Shown: positions 6,910 to 14,760, counted from the first letter of the stretch. The stretch: DNA of 17,617 nt from Methanomicrobia archaeon LH_S13 (GCA_023659785.1 JAGXOR010000013.1:1-17617), one strand, 5' to 3'. The notes: generated from the letters alone by a model not told the origin. Program-made: numbers and translations.

Positions 6910-9830
6910 TAACAGATACTTCAGAAAAGGCATTTCAGAATGATATAATTGCACATTTAGTCAGTACTGGTTATCATCAGAGAGGCAATAAAAATTACAA
7001 TAGAGCTTCCTGCATAGACCCTGAATTAACCTTAAGATTTATTCAGGATACCCAGGAAAGAGAATGGAAAAAGTTTCAGAGGGTTTACGGAGAGCAGGCA
7101 GAGCGAAAGTTCTTTTATCGTTTGGTGAATGAGATTGAAAAGAAAGGAACGATTAATGTTTTGAGGAATGGGTTTAAGGATGTTGGCTGCCACTTTGAAT
7201 TATTCTATCCAAAACCAAATACACATAAAAACCCTGACTTGTTTGAGAAATTTGACAAAAATATTTTCTCTGTAATTGATGAACTTGAATACGAGCAGAA
7301 AGAAGATGGCAAGAGGCTGGATTTGGTTATTTTCATTAATGGACTGCCAATCATCACAATTGAACTAAAAGATACATTTTCCCAGGGTGTTGAAAAAGCA
7401 ATAAAACAATACCAGGAAGAAAGAGACCCCGGAGAAAAAATCTTCCAGAGATGTTTTGTTCATTTTGCCATGAGCGATGAAAAGATTTTCATGGCTACAA
7501 AATTAGCAGGATGGAAAACAAGATTTTTACCGTTTAATAAGGGGCTTGAAAACCCGGAAGTAAATAAAAACGATTATAAAACCTCATACTTATACAACGA
7601 TATTCTGCAGATAAACAAACTATCAAAATTAATCTCAAATTTCATCTATATGGAAAAAAACGAGGATACAAGAGAAGTAAAACCTATTTTTCCAAGATAC
7701 CATCAATTAGATTGTGCTAATCACTTGTTAGCAGATGCAGAGCCAGGCAAAAATTACCTGATTGAACATAGTAATGGAAGCGGGAAAACAAAAACCATTG
7801 CGTGGCTTTCACACGGCTTAATAAATAAATTCAACAGCTTGGACAACAGGATTTATGATATGGTAATTGTTGTTTCTGACAGAAGAGTTATAGACAAGCA
7901 GCTTCAGAATCAAGTGCAATCTATTGAAAAAGTAAAGGGGATAGTAGAAAAAATAGAGAAACATTCGGAACAACTTAGAGAAGCATTGGAGACAGGAAGC
8001 AATATTGTTGTTACAACGCTACACAAATTCCCGTATATATTAGAGGAGGTTAAAGACCTACCAAAACGGAATTATGCGGTAATAATTGATGAGGCACACT
8101 CTTCTCAAACTGGCACAATGGCAAGAAAAATGAAACAAGTTCTCAGCACGAATAGTCTTGAAGAGGCGGAAGCATTAGACAATGAAGAAATGGATGAAGT
8201 TAATGAAGAAATCCTTAAGGAAATTGAATTTTACAGAAATCTGAAAAATATAAGTTTCTTTGCGTTTACCGCCACTCCTAAAAATAAAACCCTGGAAATG
8301 TTTGGCCAGAAGGATGAATATGGGCATTATCACCCATTCCATACATATACAATGAAACAGGCAATTGAAGAAGGTTTTATTCTCGACGTTCTCAAGAATT
8401 ATTTGACTTATCCAACCTACTTTAAATTAGTTAAGAAGATACAGGATGATCCCGAATATGATGAGAGAAAAGCCAAGAGATTACTAAGAAATTTTGTAGA
8501 GCAACATCCAGTAGCAATAGCAATAAAAACAGACATCATGCTAAATCATTTCATGAGTTCTACAATCCATAAAATTAATGGCAAAGCCAGGGCAATGGTT
8601 GTAACAAGATCAAGACTCCATGCCGTATTATATAAAAAGGCATTTGACAAACTAATTAAGGAAAATAATTATCCAATTAAAACCCTTGTGGCTTTTACAG
8701 GCGTAGTTAAACATGACGAACAGGAATACACGGAAAATTCTATGAACGACTTCTCAAATAAAAAAGAAATCCGAAACGCCTTCGAAGAGGACCAATATAA
8801 GATACTAATCGTAGCAAACAAATTCCAGACAGGTTTTGATCAGCCGTTATTACACACGATGTACGTTGACAAAATGTTAAATGGAATTACTGCAGTTCAA
8901 ACTCTGTGCAGGGTAAATAGAATCTATCCACCACATAAGAATGATACTTTGGTTCTGGATTTTGCAAACAAAACAGAGGTAATTCAAAAGGCGTTCCAGC
9001 CATACTACGAAACCACATTCCTTGAAGAAGCTACAGACCCGCATAAGTTGTATGAATTAGAAGAGAAATTATTGGATTATCAAGTATTTGATCAATCAGA
9101 TGTTGAAACTTTTGTTAAAGCATGGAAAAAAGGAGAACCACAACCTAAATTGCACAATATCTTAAGTCCTGTTGTAAATGAATTCAGGCAAAAAACTAAG
9201 AAAGAGCAGGTTGAATTCAAGAAAACTCTGAGAAGATATCAGAGTATCTATTCTTTTCTATCACAACTTATTCCCTTTTCTGATATTAATCTGGAAAAGT
9301 TATTTATATTTGACAAATTCTTAAGCAAAAAACTCCCAACAATAAATAATCCTCTCCCATTTAGTGTTTTACAAGACGTGGATATTGATTCATATCAAAT
9401 TGTAAAGAAAGGTAAAAAAGAAATAAAAATTGAATCTGAAGGAGAACTAAAAACCATCTCCGCTGGTGTTGGTGAATATGCCCCTGACATAAATGCAAAA
9501 ATATCAAAAATCATTAAGGATCTCAACGATGCATTTGGAACTGATTTTACAGATGATGATAAAGTCTTCTTTGGCAGAGTAAAAGACAACCTTTTAGAGG
9601 ACAAAGAACTAAAAAACAAGATAGAACATAACTCGAAGGAAAACATAAATGTAATATTTCCTAAATATTTAGATAGAGAATTAAGTAAGCTATTAAACAG
9701 CAACATGAATTCTTATAAAAAAATAGTTGATAATGAAGAATTAAGGAAGAAAATTGAATCCGCCTTGTTTGAGTTAGTATATTTCGAGTTTAATAAACAC
9801 AAAAAGAAGTCTAATAAAAATTTTAAATAA
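6906..9830 (+). CDS. hsdR: Type I restriction-modification system restriction/translocase subunit HsdR
   Basis: This is the motor and nuclease of the type I complex: it translocates unmethylated DNA using ATP and cuts it at a distance. The N-terminal PD-(D/E)xK nuclease is seen as RLDLVIFINGLPIITIELKD, with D139 and E153-x-K155. The SF2 helicase follows: Walker A SNGSGKT (289-295), DEAH box (395-398), TATP (455-458) and the arginine-finger region QTLCRVNR (665-672). The C-terminal helical region (about 700-974) should dock on the methylase core. The length of 974 residues is normal and no motif is broken. The ATG overlaps the previous stop (ATGA, 6906-6909), with TTCGGAGGAG just upstream. It ends the operon and converges on the radC-like gene with a 9-bp gap. 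Confidence 0.96.
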   Translation: MITDTSEKAFQNDIIAHLVSTGYHQRGNKNYNRASCIDPELTLRFIQDTQEREWKKFQRVYGEQAERKFFYRLVNEIEKKGTINVLRNGFKDVGCHFELFYPKPNTHKNPDLFEKFDKNIFSVIDELEYEQKEDGKRLDLVIFINGLPIITIELKDTFSQGVEKAIKQYQEERDPGEKIFQRCFVHFAMSDEKIFMATKLAGWKTRFLPFNKGLENPEVNKNDYKTSYLYNDILQINKLSKLISNFIYMEKNEDTREVKPIFPRYHQLDCANHLLADAEPGKNYLIEHSNGSGKTKTIAWLSHGLINKFNSLDNRIYDMVIVVSDRRVIDKQLQNQVQSIEKVKGIVEKIEKHSEQLREALETGSNIVVTTLHKFPYILEEVKDLPKRNYAVIIDEAHSSQTGTMARKMKQVLSTNSLEEAEALDNEEMDEVNEEILKEIEFYRNLKNISFFAFTATPKNKTLEMFGQKDEYGHYHPFHTYTMKQAIEEGFILDVLKNYLTYPTYFKLVKKIQDDPEYDERKAKRLLRNFVEQHPVAIAIKTDIMLNHFMSSTIHKINGKARAMVVTRSRLHAVLYKKAFDKLIKENNYPIKTLVAFTGVVKHDEQEYTENSMNDFSNKKEIRNAFEEDQYKILIVANKFQTGFDQPLLHTMYVDKMLNGITAVQTLCRVNRIYPPHKNDTLVLDFANKTEVIQKAFQPYYETTFLEEATDPHKLYELEEKLLDYQVFDQSDVETFVKAWKKGEPQPKLHNILSPVVNEFRQKTKKEQVEFKKTLRRYQSIYSFLSQLIPFSDINLEKLFIFDKFLSKKLPTINNPLPFSVLQDVDIDSYQIVKKGKKEIKIESEGELKTISAGVGEYAPDINAKISKIIKDLNDAFGTDFTDDDKVFFGRVKDNLLEDKELKNKIEHNSKENINVIFPKYLDRELSKLLNSNMNSYKKIVDNEELRKKIESALFELVYFEFNKHKKKSNKNFK

Positions 9831-9855
9831 TAAAATAACTCAGGAATATTTTATT
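9829..9855. terminator. Possible bidirectional terminator between hsdR and the radC-like gene
   Basis: AATAAAATA at 9829-9837 is the exact reverse complement of TATTTTATT at 9847-9855, with a 9-nt loop, at the convergent junction. Each strand then offers a U-rich run, which is what archaeal termination mainly needs. The right arm lies in the last codons of the radC-like gene. The stem is entirely A/T and weak. Confidence 0.4.
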
Positions 9856-11177
9856 TTTATGTTATCCCATCCCTTTTCTGCTATTATCACATGGTCTAAA
9901 ACCTTTATATTTAACAGGTCTCCTACTTTTGTAATCCTTCGGGTTATCTCAACATCATTCTCACTGGGCTCTGGATCTCCGGACGGATGATTATGCACCA
10001 ATATTACCCCTGCTGCTGAGTTCTTAATGGCTTCCCTAAAAACCTCTCTCGGGTGTACTAAAGAATTATCTAAGGTTCCAACAGATATTAAGTTTTTTTT
10101 GATTATCTTATTTTTACTATCTAATAAAAGAGCATAAAAATATTCCTTTTTCTTATCTTTTAATTCATCAATAAGATAATTATAAACATCTTCTGGTTTT
10201 TCTATTGTTACCATTTCTTTTGTTTTAACGGCTTTATTATACCTATTATTAAACTCAAATAGACCAATAATTTGACAAGCTTTTGCAAAACCAATTCCTT
10301 TTATCTCCTGAAGTTCTTTTAATGATAAATCTGAAAGTTTATCTAAGCCATACTCCTTTATCAATCTGTTTGACATTTGAATCGCATTTTCTTTTTGATG
10401 GCCTGTTCTTAGTATTAAAGCAAGTAACTCGTCATTGCTAAGATAATCAGGACCGTATCTTTCTAATTTCTCTCTCGGCCTCTCATCTTGAGAAATATCT
10501 TTTATTCTTGTGTTGTTTGATTTACTTTCCTCACGATTTTTTTTGAAGAGCGCTTTTCCCACATCTCTAACCTTCAAATTATATTTTTCAGAAAATTTCC
10601 TTATTTCATTTAACATATCCAGGTAGTAATCTGGAGTTGAAAAGACATCGTTTGGTCTTGTTTCTATTTTAAAAATTTCATCGTATACGTGAGTATTAAA
10701 AATGCAATATCTTTCCGGATTGTGAAATGTTAAAATACAACTTGCTAAAGATATACCTACACCTTTAATTTTACATAATTTTCTTATTTTTTTACTCTCT
10801 TCTTCGGTTTCAAATGCTTCCTGAGTAATCTTTTCTATTTCCGAACCATTCATTTGTTCAAGAAAATTAATTGCCTTTTCTCTATTTTTTTCTAAACCTT
10901 TATAAAATTTCCATTTTACTACTTTTATCAAATCTTCTTTTGTTAGAAAATTCTTCTGGCTTATTATATTCTCTATTTCTTTTTCTAAATCAAAGGATTC
11001 ATTTTTACTGTTATACTTATCTAACCATTCTGATACTTCCTGGATTTGCATATTATTTATTAAACCCCTTGCATAATTAGCCTTTTCTAAGTAGCAATAA
11101 ATATTTTTTTCTATCTCAAAGCAATAATTGAATTGGGATGGATAAAATGATGACTTATTCCAAGTTATCCAAAACAA
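9840..11177 (-). CDS. HhH-GPD-like module fused to a RadC (JAMM/MPN+) domain
   Basis: Two-part protein. Residues 225-445 are RadC: helix-hairpin-helix LQEIKGIGFAKACQIIG (289-305) and the JAMM metal site H395-N-H397-PSG...D408. RadC proteins are common on mobile and defence islands; their role is unsettled and the name does not imply recombination repair. Residues about 85-210 resemble an HhH-GPD glycosylase: KIKGVGISLASCIL (136-149) and CIFNTHVYDEIF (158-169). Where endonuclease III has GVGRKTA and VDTHIF, this protein has GVGISLA and FNTHVY, so the catalytic Lys and Asp are replaced by Ser143 and Asn161. The start is uncertain. ATG 11177 places the first 13 residues inside antisense of the transposase relic; ATG 11051 (403 aa, AAGGGG about ten bases upstream) is an alternative, and an original longer N-terminus may have been lost. 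Confidence 0.85.
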   Translation of the reverse strand: MFWITWNKSSFYPSQFNYCFEIEKNIYCYLEKANYARGLINNMQIQEVSEWLDKYNSKNESFDLEKEIENIISQKNFLTKEDLIKVVKWKFYKGLEKNREKAINFLEQMNGSEIEKITQEAFETEEESKKIRKLCKIKGVGISLASCILTFHNPERYCIFNTHVYDEIFKIETRPNDVFSTPDYYLDMLNEIRKFSEKYNLKVRDVGKALFKKNREESKSNNTRIKDISQDERPREKLERYGPDYLSNDELLALILRTGHQKENAIQMSNRLIKEYGLDKLSDLSLKELQEIKGIGFAKACQIIGLFEFNNRYNKAVKTKEMVTIEKPEDVYNYLIDELKDKKKEYFYALLLDSKNKIIKKNLISVGTLDNSLVHPREVFREAIKNSAAGVILVHNHPSGDPEPSENDVEITRRITKVGDLLNIKVLDHVIIAEKGWDNIKIKYS

Positions 11178-11383
11178 ATCTGTTTAGAACATTTACGGGT
11201 TTGAGGACAGGGAAATTTGACCGGTTGTACGCAATAGGGCGGATGAAAAGGTTCAGAATCATAGGGGAGGAGTTCAGAAATCGACTCACAAGATATGATG
11301 CGATGACATCAATTATCTCAGGGCTAGTAAATTTCCAGTTGATGATTGAGAAAGGGTTCGAGTTGAGCGGGTTTGTTGGGTAA
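11138..11383 (+). pseudogene. IS5-like transposase relic with internal deletion
   Basis: An 81-codon frame that joins the two ends of a DDE transposase. The start (MTYSKLSKTNLFRTFTGLR, then FDRLY) matches the N-terminal helix-turn-helix region of IS5-family proteins. The second half (GRMKRFRIIGEEFRNRLTRY, then a helix ending SGLVNFQLM) matches their C-terminus. The DDE catalytic core between them, normally 150-200 residues, is missing, with the reading frame kept across the join near codon 33. It cannot transpose by itself. Its left end overlaps the 5' end of the radC-like gene on the other strand. Confidence 0.75.
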
Positions 11384-11578
11384 GTGGGTGGAGATGTATA
11401 GCGGAGGGGGCGTGGTTTTTATTTATGCAAAAGGTCTAATGTGGACCCCAATGTCAAGACAGTTTTTTGCTCAGATTAGGTATAACTTGACTTTGTCAGA
11501 TTAACATTGATTTTATAAAAGTATTACTAAAGGTACAGAGGTGATATAAGGTGACGGAGTTGTGCACATCTGATATAG
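11384..11578. other. Non-coding stretch between transposase relics
   Basis: No gene seen. At about 11442-11468 the sequence TGGACCCCAATGTCAAGACA followed by a T run resembles the terminal inverted repeats of IS3-type elements, but there is no matching transposase or partner end in the window. The rest looks like decayed mobile-element flank. Confidence 0.35.
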
Positions 11579-11800
11579 ACCGAGGAGGGTGTTATCAGCG
11601 AGATTCAGAAGCGAGTTGTCGTGTTGATAGGAAACCACGTCCATGGTTCAGTTCATCTTGACGAATCAGGGTTTCTTAAGAGCGGTGAGAACTCGGTGGG
11701 CGCGAAGCGGCAATACTGTGACAGATTTGGGAAGGTAGACAACTGTCAGGTGGGTGTATTCCTGGGATACGCATTCCATAGCTATCGGACGCTGATTCAT
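11579..11800 (+). pseudogene. IS701-like (SRSO17) transposase fragment
   Basis: The translated frame contains HLDESGFLKSGENSVGAKRQ and FGKVDNCQVGVFLGYA, the highly conserved IS701-family region around the first catalytic Asp of the DDE triad and the following GKVDNCQVGV block. An in-frame TAG at 11576-11578 and the loss of family similarity after about 11773 show that both ends are missing; an intact protein would be about 400 residues. Beyond about 11800 the open frame continues only because it reads antisense to the PKD pseudogene. Confidence 0.8.
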
Positions 11801-11818
11801 TTCTTAGATAATCCAGAA

Positions 11819-12221
11819 TCATTTTTGTTGATGCTGCTCTACTATAATAAGGTTTTGTTTGAAAGTGAAGTTTACTTTTGGTCCAGTCTTTGTTTTGTTT
11901 CCATATTCCCACAAATATTTCATTATTTGCCCGTCGAGGTCATAACTGCCAGAACCATTAAGTTGAACTGATTTATTAACAAAACTTTTGTAAGGACCTC
12001 CTGTATCTGCTATCGGTGGCTGGTTTGGGGTTGGTTCAGGAGTTGGAGTTGGTGAAGGAATAGGGATTGGTTCAGGTGTTGAAGATGGAATATCATCAAT
12101 TGTTTCAATCCCAAAAACCCGGTCAAAATTCATTTCCGGTTTTAACTTAAGAATTTAAGAGTAGAGTGACATAACTTACAACAATTGATGTTGGTAGGAA
12201 GTGATGATTTAGCTTTTTCAT
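11819..12221 (-). pseudogene. Truncated, frameshifted PKD-domain secreted protein
   Basis: Read on the minus strand, AAGGAG stands eight bases before ATG 12221, which opens MKKLNHHFLPTSIVVSYVTL, a plausible signal peptide; this frame stops at TAA 12147-12149. In the next frame the sequence goes on as LKPEMNFDRVFGIETIDD, then a Pro/Ser/Thr spacer (PSSTPEPIPIPSPTPTPEP), then a PKD-type beta domain (IADTGGPY, GSGSYDLDGQIMKYLWEYG). A single-base frameshift near 12145-12155 best explains this. The PKD domain ends at about 11870 and the frame runs into unrelated codons next to the IS701 fragment. Such proteins are usually cell-surface or extracellular in archaea. Confidence 0.75.
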
Positions 12222-12284
12222 CTTACCAACTCCTTACCATATTTTTCTATAATTTGACACATTTATTCACAAAATCCTTTTGCT

Positions 12285-12417
12285 TTAATGATACTTAGAG
12301 CAGATGTAGTATTCTCCCCCTCCATTTGCGTGCAGAGTAACGAACCAACTTCCAGCAAGCATCAGAACTACCTACGAATGCCATTACGATTATTTTCCCA
12401 ATCGCTTCTTTTTTCAT
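12285..12417 (-). pseudogene. Frameshifted short secreted peptide gene
   Basis: On the minus strand, AGGAG stands eight bases before ATG 12417. The first frame reads MKKEAIGKIIVMAFVGSSD and ends at 12295. One frame over, the same DNA continues LMLAGSWFVTLHANGGGEYY and ends ICSKYH at TAA 12285-12287. Joined, these make one hydrophobic signal segment (KIIVMAF..LMLAGSWFV) and a short mature tail with Gly-Gly-Gly and Cys, about 43 residues. A one-base frameshift in the segment is the simplest reading. I do not recognise a named family. It shares the divergent promoter region with truA. Confidence 0.5.
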
Positions 12418-12456
12418 AAGTTGCACTCCTATTTTTTTAAAAAAAGAGAGTTGGCA

Positions 12457-12510
12457 TTTTATAAAATTTACTAATATAAAAATATTAGTCTTGGGGTTAT
12501 AGAAGGAAAG
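12457..12510 (+). promoter_or_regulatory. Probable truA promoter and ribosome binding site
   Basis: TTTTATAAAA at 12457-12466 and a second AT box, TAATATAAAA, at 12472-12481 are candidate archaeal TATA elements. A start 25 bases after the first leaves a leader of about 20 bases with GAAGGAAAG (12502-12510) directly before ATG 12511. The same interval must also serve the minus-strand peptide relic. Confidence 0.45.
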
Positions 12511-13371
12511 ATGGAAGAAGCGAGAATAAATGAAAGAGTAGCACTTAAAATTGGCTATCTTGGAACTAACTATCACGGCTTTCAGATTCAACCTCGGGTA
12601 GAGGTGCCAACCATAGAAGGTGAACTTTTCAAGGCATTAAAGAAACTGAATATTATTGAAGACAGGAAAGCGAAAGCGGTAAATTATTCCGCCGTGGGCA
12701 GGACCGATACAGGCGTGCATGCTCTCGCTCAGGTGGTTTCCTTTGATACATCAAACCTAAACGTGACACCACGAATGATAAACAGTGCGCTACCGGACGA
12801 TATATGGATATTTGCTCTCGCAAAACCGTATTCGAGATTTGACGCACGTAAGGATGCTATAAGCCGCGAATACAGGTATTTTTTATTTTTATTCGATGAA
12901 TTCTCTGACCAGAACATAGCACTAACTCGTATGCGAGAGGCATCTAAACTGCTTATTGGAACGCATGATTTCTCTAACTTCTCTCAGCTTCATGACTCTG
13001 ACCATGAGACTGAAAGGTACTCAGCAATAAGGGAGATAAAGCGAATAGAGGTGGAATTAGGAAAGAGAGTCATCATTATAGATATAGAAGCAAGTGGCTT
13101 TCTGCGTAAAATGGTGAGGAAAATAGTTTCAGCCTTGTGCATGGTCGGCAGTGGCGTAAAAGACAAAAAATGGATAGAGGCGCTATTGAAACTACAAAAG
13201 AAGGAAGGAATCGAACCAGCACCTGCTTTCGGGCTCGTTCTGAAGAACGTTTCCTATCCTGGGGTCGAATTCGTAGAAGATGAATATGCGAAGAGGAGAA
13301 TAAAAGCACGACTGAAAAAGGATTTGGTTTTTCATGCCTCAATGGCTGAGGTGTTGGAGGATATAATATAA
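12511..13371 (+). CDS. truA: tRNA pseudouridine synthase TruA
   Basis: Converts uridine to pseudouridine at positions 38-40 of the tRNA anticodon arm (family knowledge). The key block AVGRTDTGVHALAQV (61-75) holds the catalytic Asp66 with the conserved Arg64 and Thr65. GYLGTNYHGFQIQP (15-28) is the N-terminal family motif; SREYRYFLF (about 128-136), HDFSNFS (about 152-158) and ASGFLRKMVRKIV (about 194-206) are the later conserved segments. At 286 residues it is a normal archaeal length and complete. It has no operon partner here: it starts from its own promoter and converges on atpD, 42 bp beyond its stop. Base composition is less AT-rich than the defence island. Confidence 0.96.
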   Translation: MEEARINERVALKIGYLGTNYHGFQIQPRVEVPTIEGELFKALKKLNIIEDRKAKAVNYSAVGRTDTGVHALAQVVSFDTSNLNVTPRMINSALPDDIWIFALAKPYSRFDARKDAISREYRYFLFLFDEFSDQNIALTRMREASKLLIGTHDFSNFSQLHDSDHETERYSAIREIKRIEVELGKRVIIIDIEASGFLRKMVRKIVSALCMVGSGVKDKKWIEALLKLQKKEGIEPAPAFGLVLKNVSYPGVEFVEDEYAKRRIKARLKKDLVFHASMAEVLEDII

Positions 13372-13413
13372 TATAATTATAAAAGCAGACGTGGTGAACG
13401 CCTTGAATAGTTA

Positions 13414-14061
13414 TTACCTCTCCCTTTTTTCCAGCATCGCTTTTATCCTCTTTAATCTTGTGAAATTCTCGCGTTCCATCTCCTCTAATCTCATCCGTAT
13501 GTATTTCCTCGTCGTCTTCAATCTCGGAATCATTATATATTCAAGAGCATTAACGCGCCTTTTTATCTTCTCCACCTCGCGAGCAAGATTTCTCACCGCC
13601 TCTTCAAGCTCAGCAAGCTTTATTATCTTTTCCACCGCTTCTTCAAAGCTTCTCGCGCTTCTATCTACCGCAGCAGATGAATCAATAAAACCATATCCAC
13701 GTTCCGTAACTTTCCTTGCTAATTCAGTTTCCAATTTTAGGCTCGGCACACGCACGCCCATTATGCTACGTGAAGAGAACTCCAGTTCGATTTCTTGTGA
13801 CGTCATCAAAGACAACTGCCTTACCTGCTCAACGCCCGACCTCGCCTGAGCAAAGATTAAAAAAGCAAAAGCCTCTTTTAACTTATCCTCCATTTCCTTC
13901 CTCGCATTTCTTACCTCGCTTACCACATCCAATAATTCAGCAATAAGTGCATCGCGTTTTTCACGAAGTAGGTCATGCCCCTTCTCCGCTAACTTCTCTC
14001 TTCTGCTCAGCCTCAACAATTCCATTCTTGTCGGGCTTACTCCTTCTATTATCTCCGGCAT
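13414..14061 (-). CDS. atpD: A-type (V/A-type) ATP synthase subunit D
   Basis: This is the central-stalk subunit that transmits rotation between the membrane ring and the A3B3 head of the archaeal ATP synthase. The 215-residue protein is almost all helical with the expected antiparallel coiled-coil ends. The N-terminal signature GVSPTRMELLRLSRREKLAE (residues 7-26) and the C-terminal KRRVNALEYIMIPRLKTTRK (about 167-186) are diagnostic. Length is typical. It follows rpl6 by 38 bases on the same strand, so the two are probably co-transcribed; GGGTGA lies upstream of the ATG. Other ATP synthase genes are not in the window, which is unusual because subunit D normally follows A and B. Confidence 0.95.
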   Translation of the reverse strand: MPEIIEGVSPTRMELLRLSRREKLAEKGHDLLREKRDALIAELLDVVSEVRNARKEMEDKLKEAFAFLIFAQARSGVEQVRQLSLMTSQEIELEFSSRSIMGVRVPSLKLETELARKVTERGYGFIDSSAAVDRSARSFEEAVEKIIKLAELEEAVRNLAREVEKIKRRVNALEYIMIPRLKTTRKYIRMRLEEMERENFTRLKRIKAMLEKRER

Positions 14062-14099
14062 TAGGATTTTTCACCCTTTATTGAGCATGTGCTTTTTCT

Positions 14100-14687
14100 T
14101 TATACACCTGCGCCAACGCCTTTCTGCACGATATAAATCCCATCTTGAAAGACCTTGGGGTCATAACCCTTTATCCTCGTCGTTTGTTCTATACTCGCCG
14201 CAGTCTGCCCAACCGCCTCCTTATTTATCCCAGAAAATACTATCTCCCTCTCTTTATCCTTTATTTCCACTTTTACACCCTCTTCGACTTTTGCTATCCT
14301 CGGCTTTCTTTCGCCTAGGAAATTTGAAATCGCTACGCCATTGCCCTCTTTTGTTATCGCCACTTGCATAGGGAAATGGGCATGCACAATCTTCAACTTA
14401 TAGAAAAACCCATCTCTCACACCTGTAATCATATTCTTGAGATGCGATGCGTAAGTTCCAGTCATTGCTCTTTCTTTCTTCCTTGCAGAAAGGACGTTTA
14501 TAACAATCTCGCTGCCATTATCCCTCTTCTCTATTTGTATCTGCAGCCCGGGATGCCATAGTCCTCGCTCTATCGCTCCTTTTGGACCTTCTACCTTCAC
14601 CATTCTCCCGTTTATTGTGACGTTCACACCCTCGGGGATTGGAATACAGACGTTAATATTGGCTTCTTTCTCTATTGATTTTGTCAT
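14100..14687 (-). CDS. rpl6: 50S ribosomal protein L6 (uL6)
   Basis: Large-subunit ribosomal protein located near the GTPase-associated centre and sarcin-ricin loop. The 195-residue sequence is archaeal/eukaryotic in type: VTINGRMVKVEGPKGAIER (residues 23-41) in the first L6 domain, a middle SHLKNMITGVRDGF, and the C-terminal TTRIKGYDPKVFQDGIYIVQ (about 168-187). It is slightly longer than many archaeal L6 proteins and looks complete. It is first in a probable rpl6-atpD unit. In most archaea this gene sits inside the spc operon between S8 and L32e; neither is next to it here. Confidence 0.95.
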   Translation of the reverse strand: MTKSIEKEANINVCIPIPEGVNVTINGRMVKVEGPKGAIERGLWHPGLQIQIEKRDNGSEIVINVLSARKKERAMTGTYASHLKNMITGVRDGFFYKLKIVHAHFPMQVAITKEGNGVAISNFLGERKPRIAKVEEGVKVEIKDKEREIVFSGINKEAVGQTAASIEQTTRIKGYDPKVFQDGIYIVQKGVGAGV

Positions 14688-14699
14688 TTTTACACTTCA

Positions 14700-14760
14700 C
14701 ACCACTTTGTTTTTTTTTGTTAGGATAGAATAGATAAAGCATCCTTTATAAACTTTGTAC
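14700..14760 (-). promoter_or_regulatory. Probable promoter of the rpl6-atpD unit
   Basis: On the minus strand TTTATAAA at 14752-14745 is a consensus-like archaeal TATA box preceded by an A-rich stretch. A start about 25 bases downstream leaves a leader of about 35 bases. GGTGTG, about ten bases before ATG 14687, is a weak Shine-Dalgarno candidate. Confidence 0.5.

Noticed and set aside
11801..11971. C-terminal half of the open frame that contains the IS701 fragment.
   Set aside because: Beyond about 11800 it reads antisense to the PKD pseudogene and has no transposase similarity.
40..12192. The same 14 bases (CAACAATTGATGTT) at 40-53 and 12179-12192, on either side of the defence island, as possible attachment-site repeats.
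   Set aside because: In a window this long and AT-rich, a 14-base match is expected about once by chance. The right copy lies in the signal-peptide part of a pseudogene, and there is no integrase.
13391..13849. 152-codon plus-strand open frame opposite atpD.
   Set aside because: It is Ser/Thr/Phe-rich and antisense to a clear ATP synthase subunit D.
14081..14371. 96-codon plus-strand frame opposite rpl6, rich in Pro, Ser and Leu.
   Set aside because: It is antisense shadow coding of a well-conserved ribosomal protein gene.
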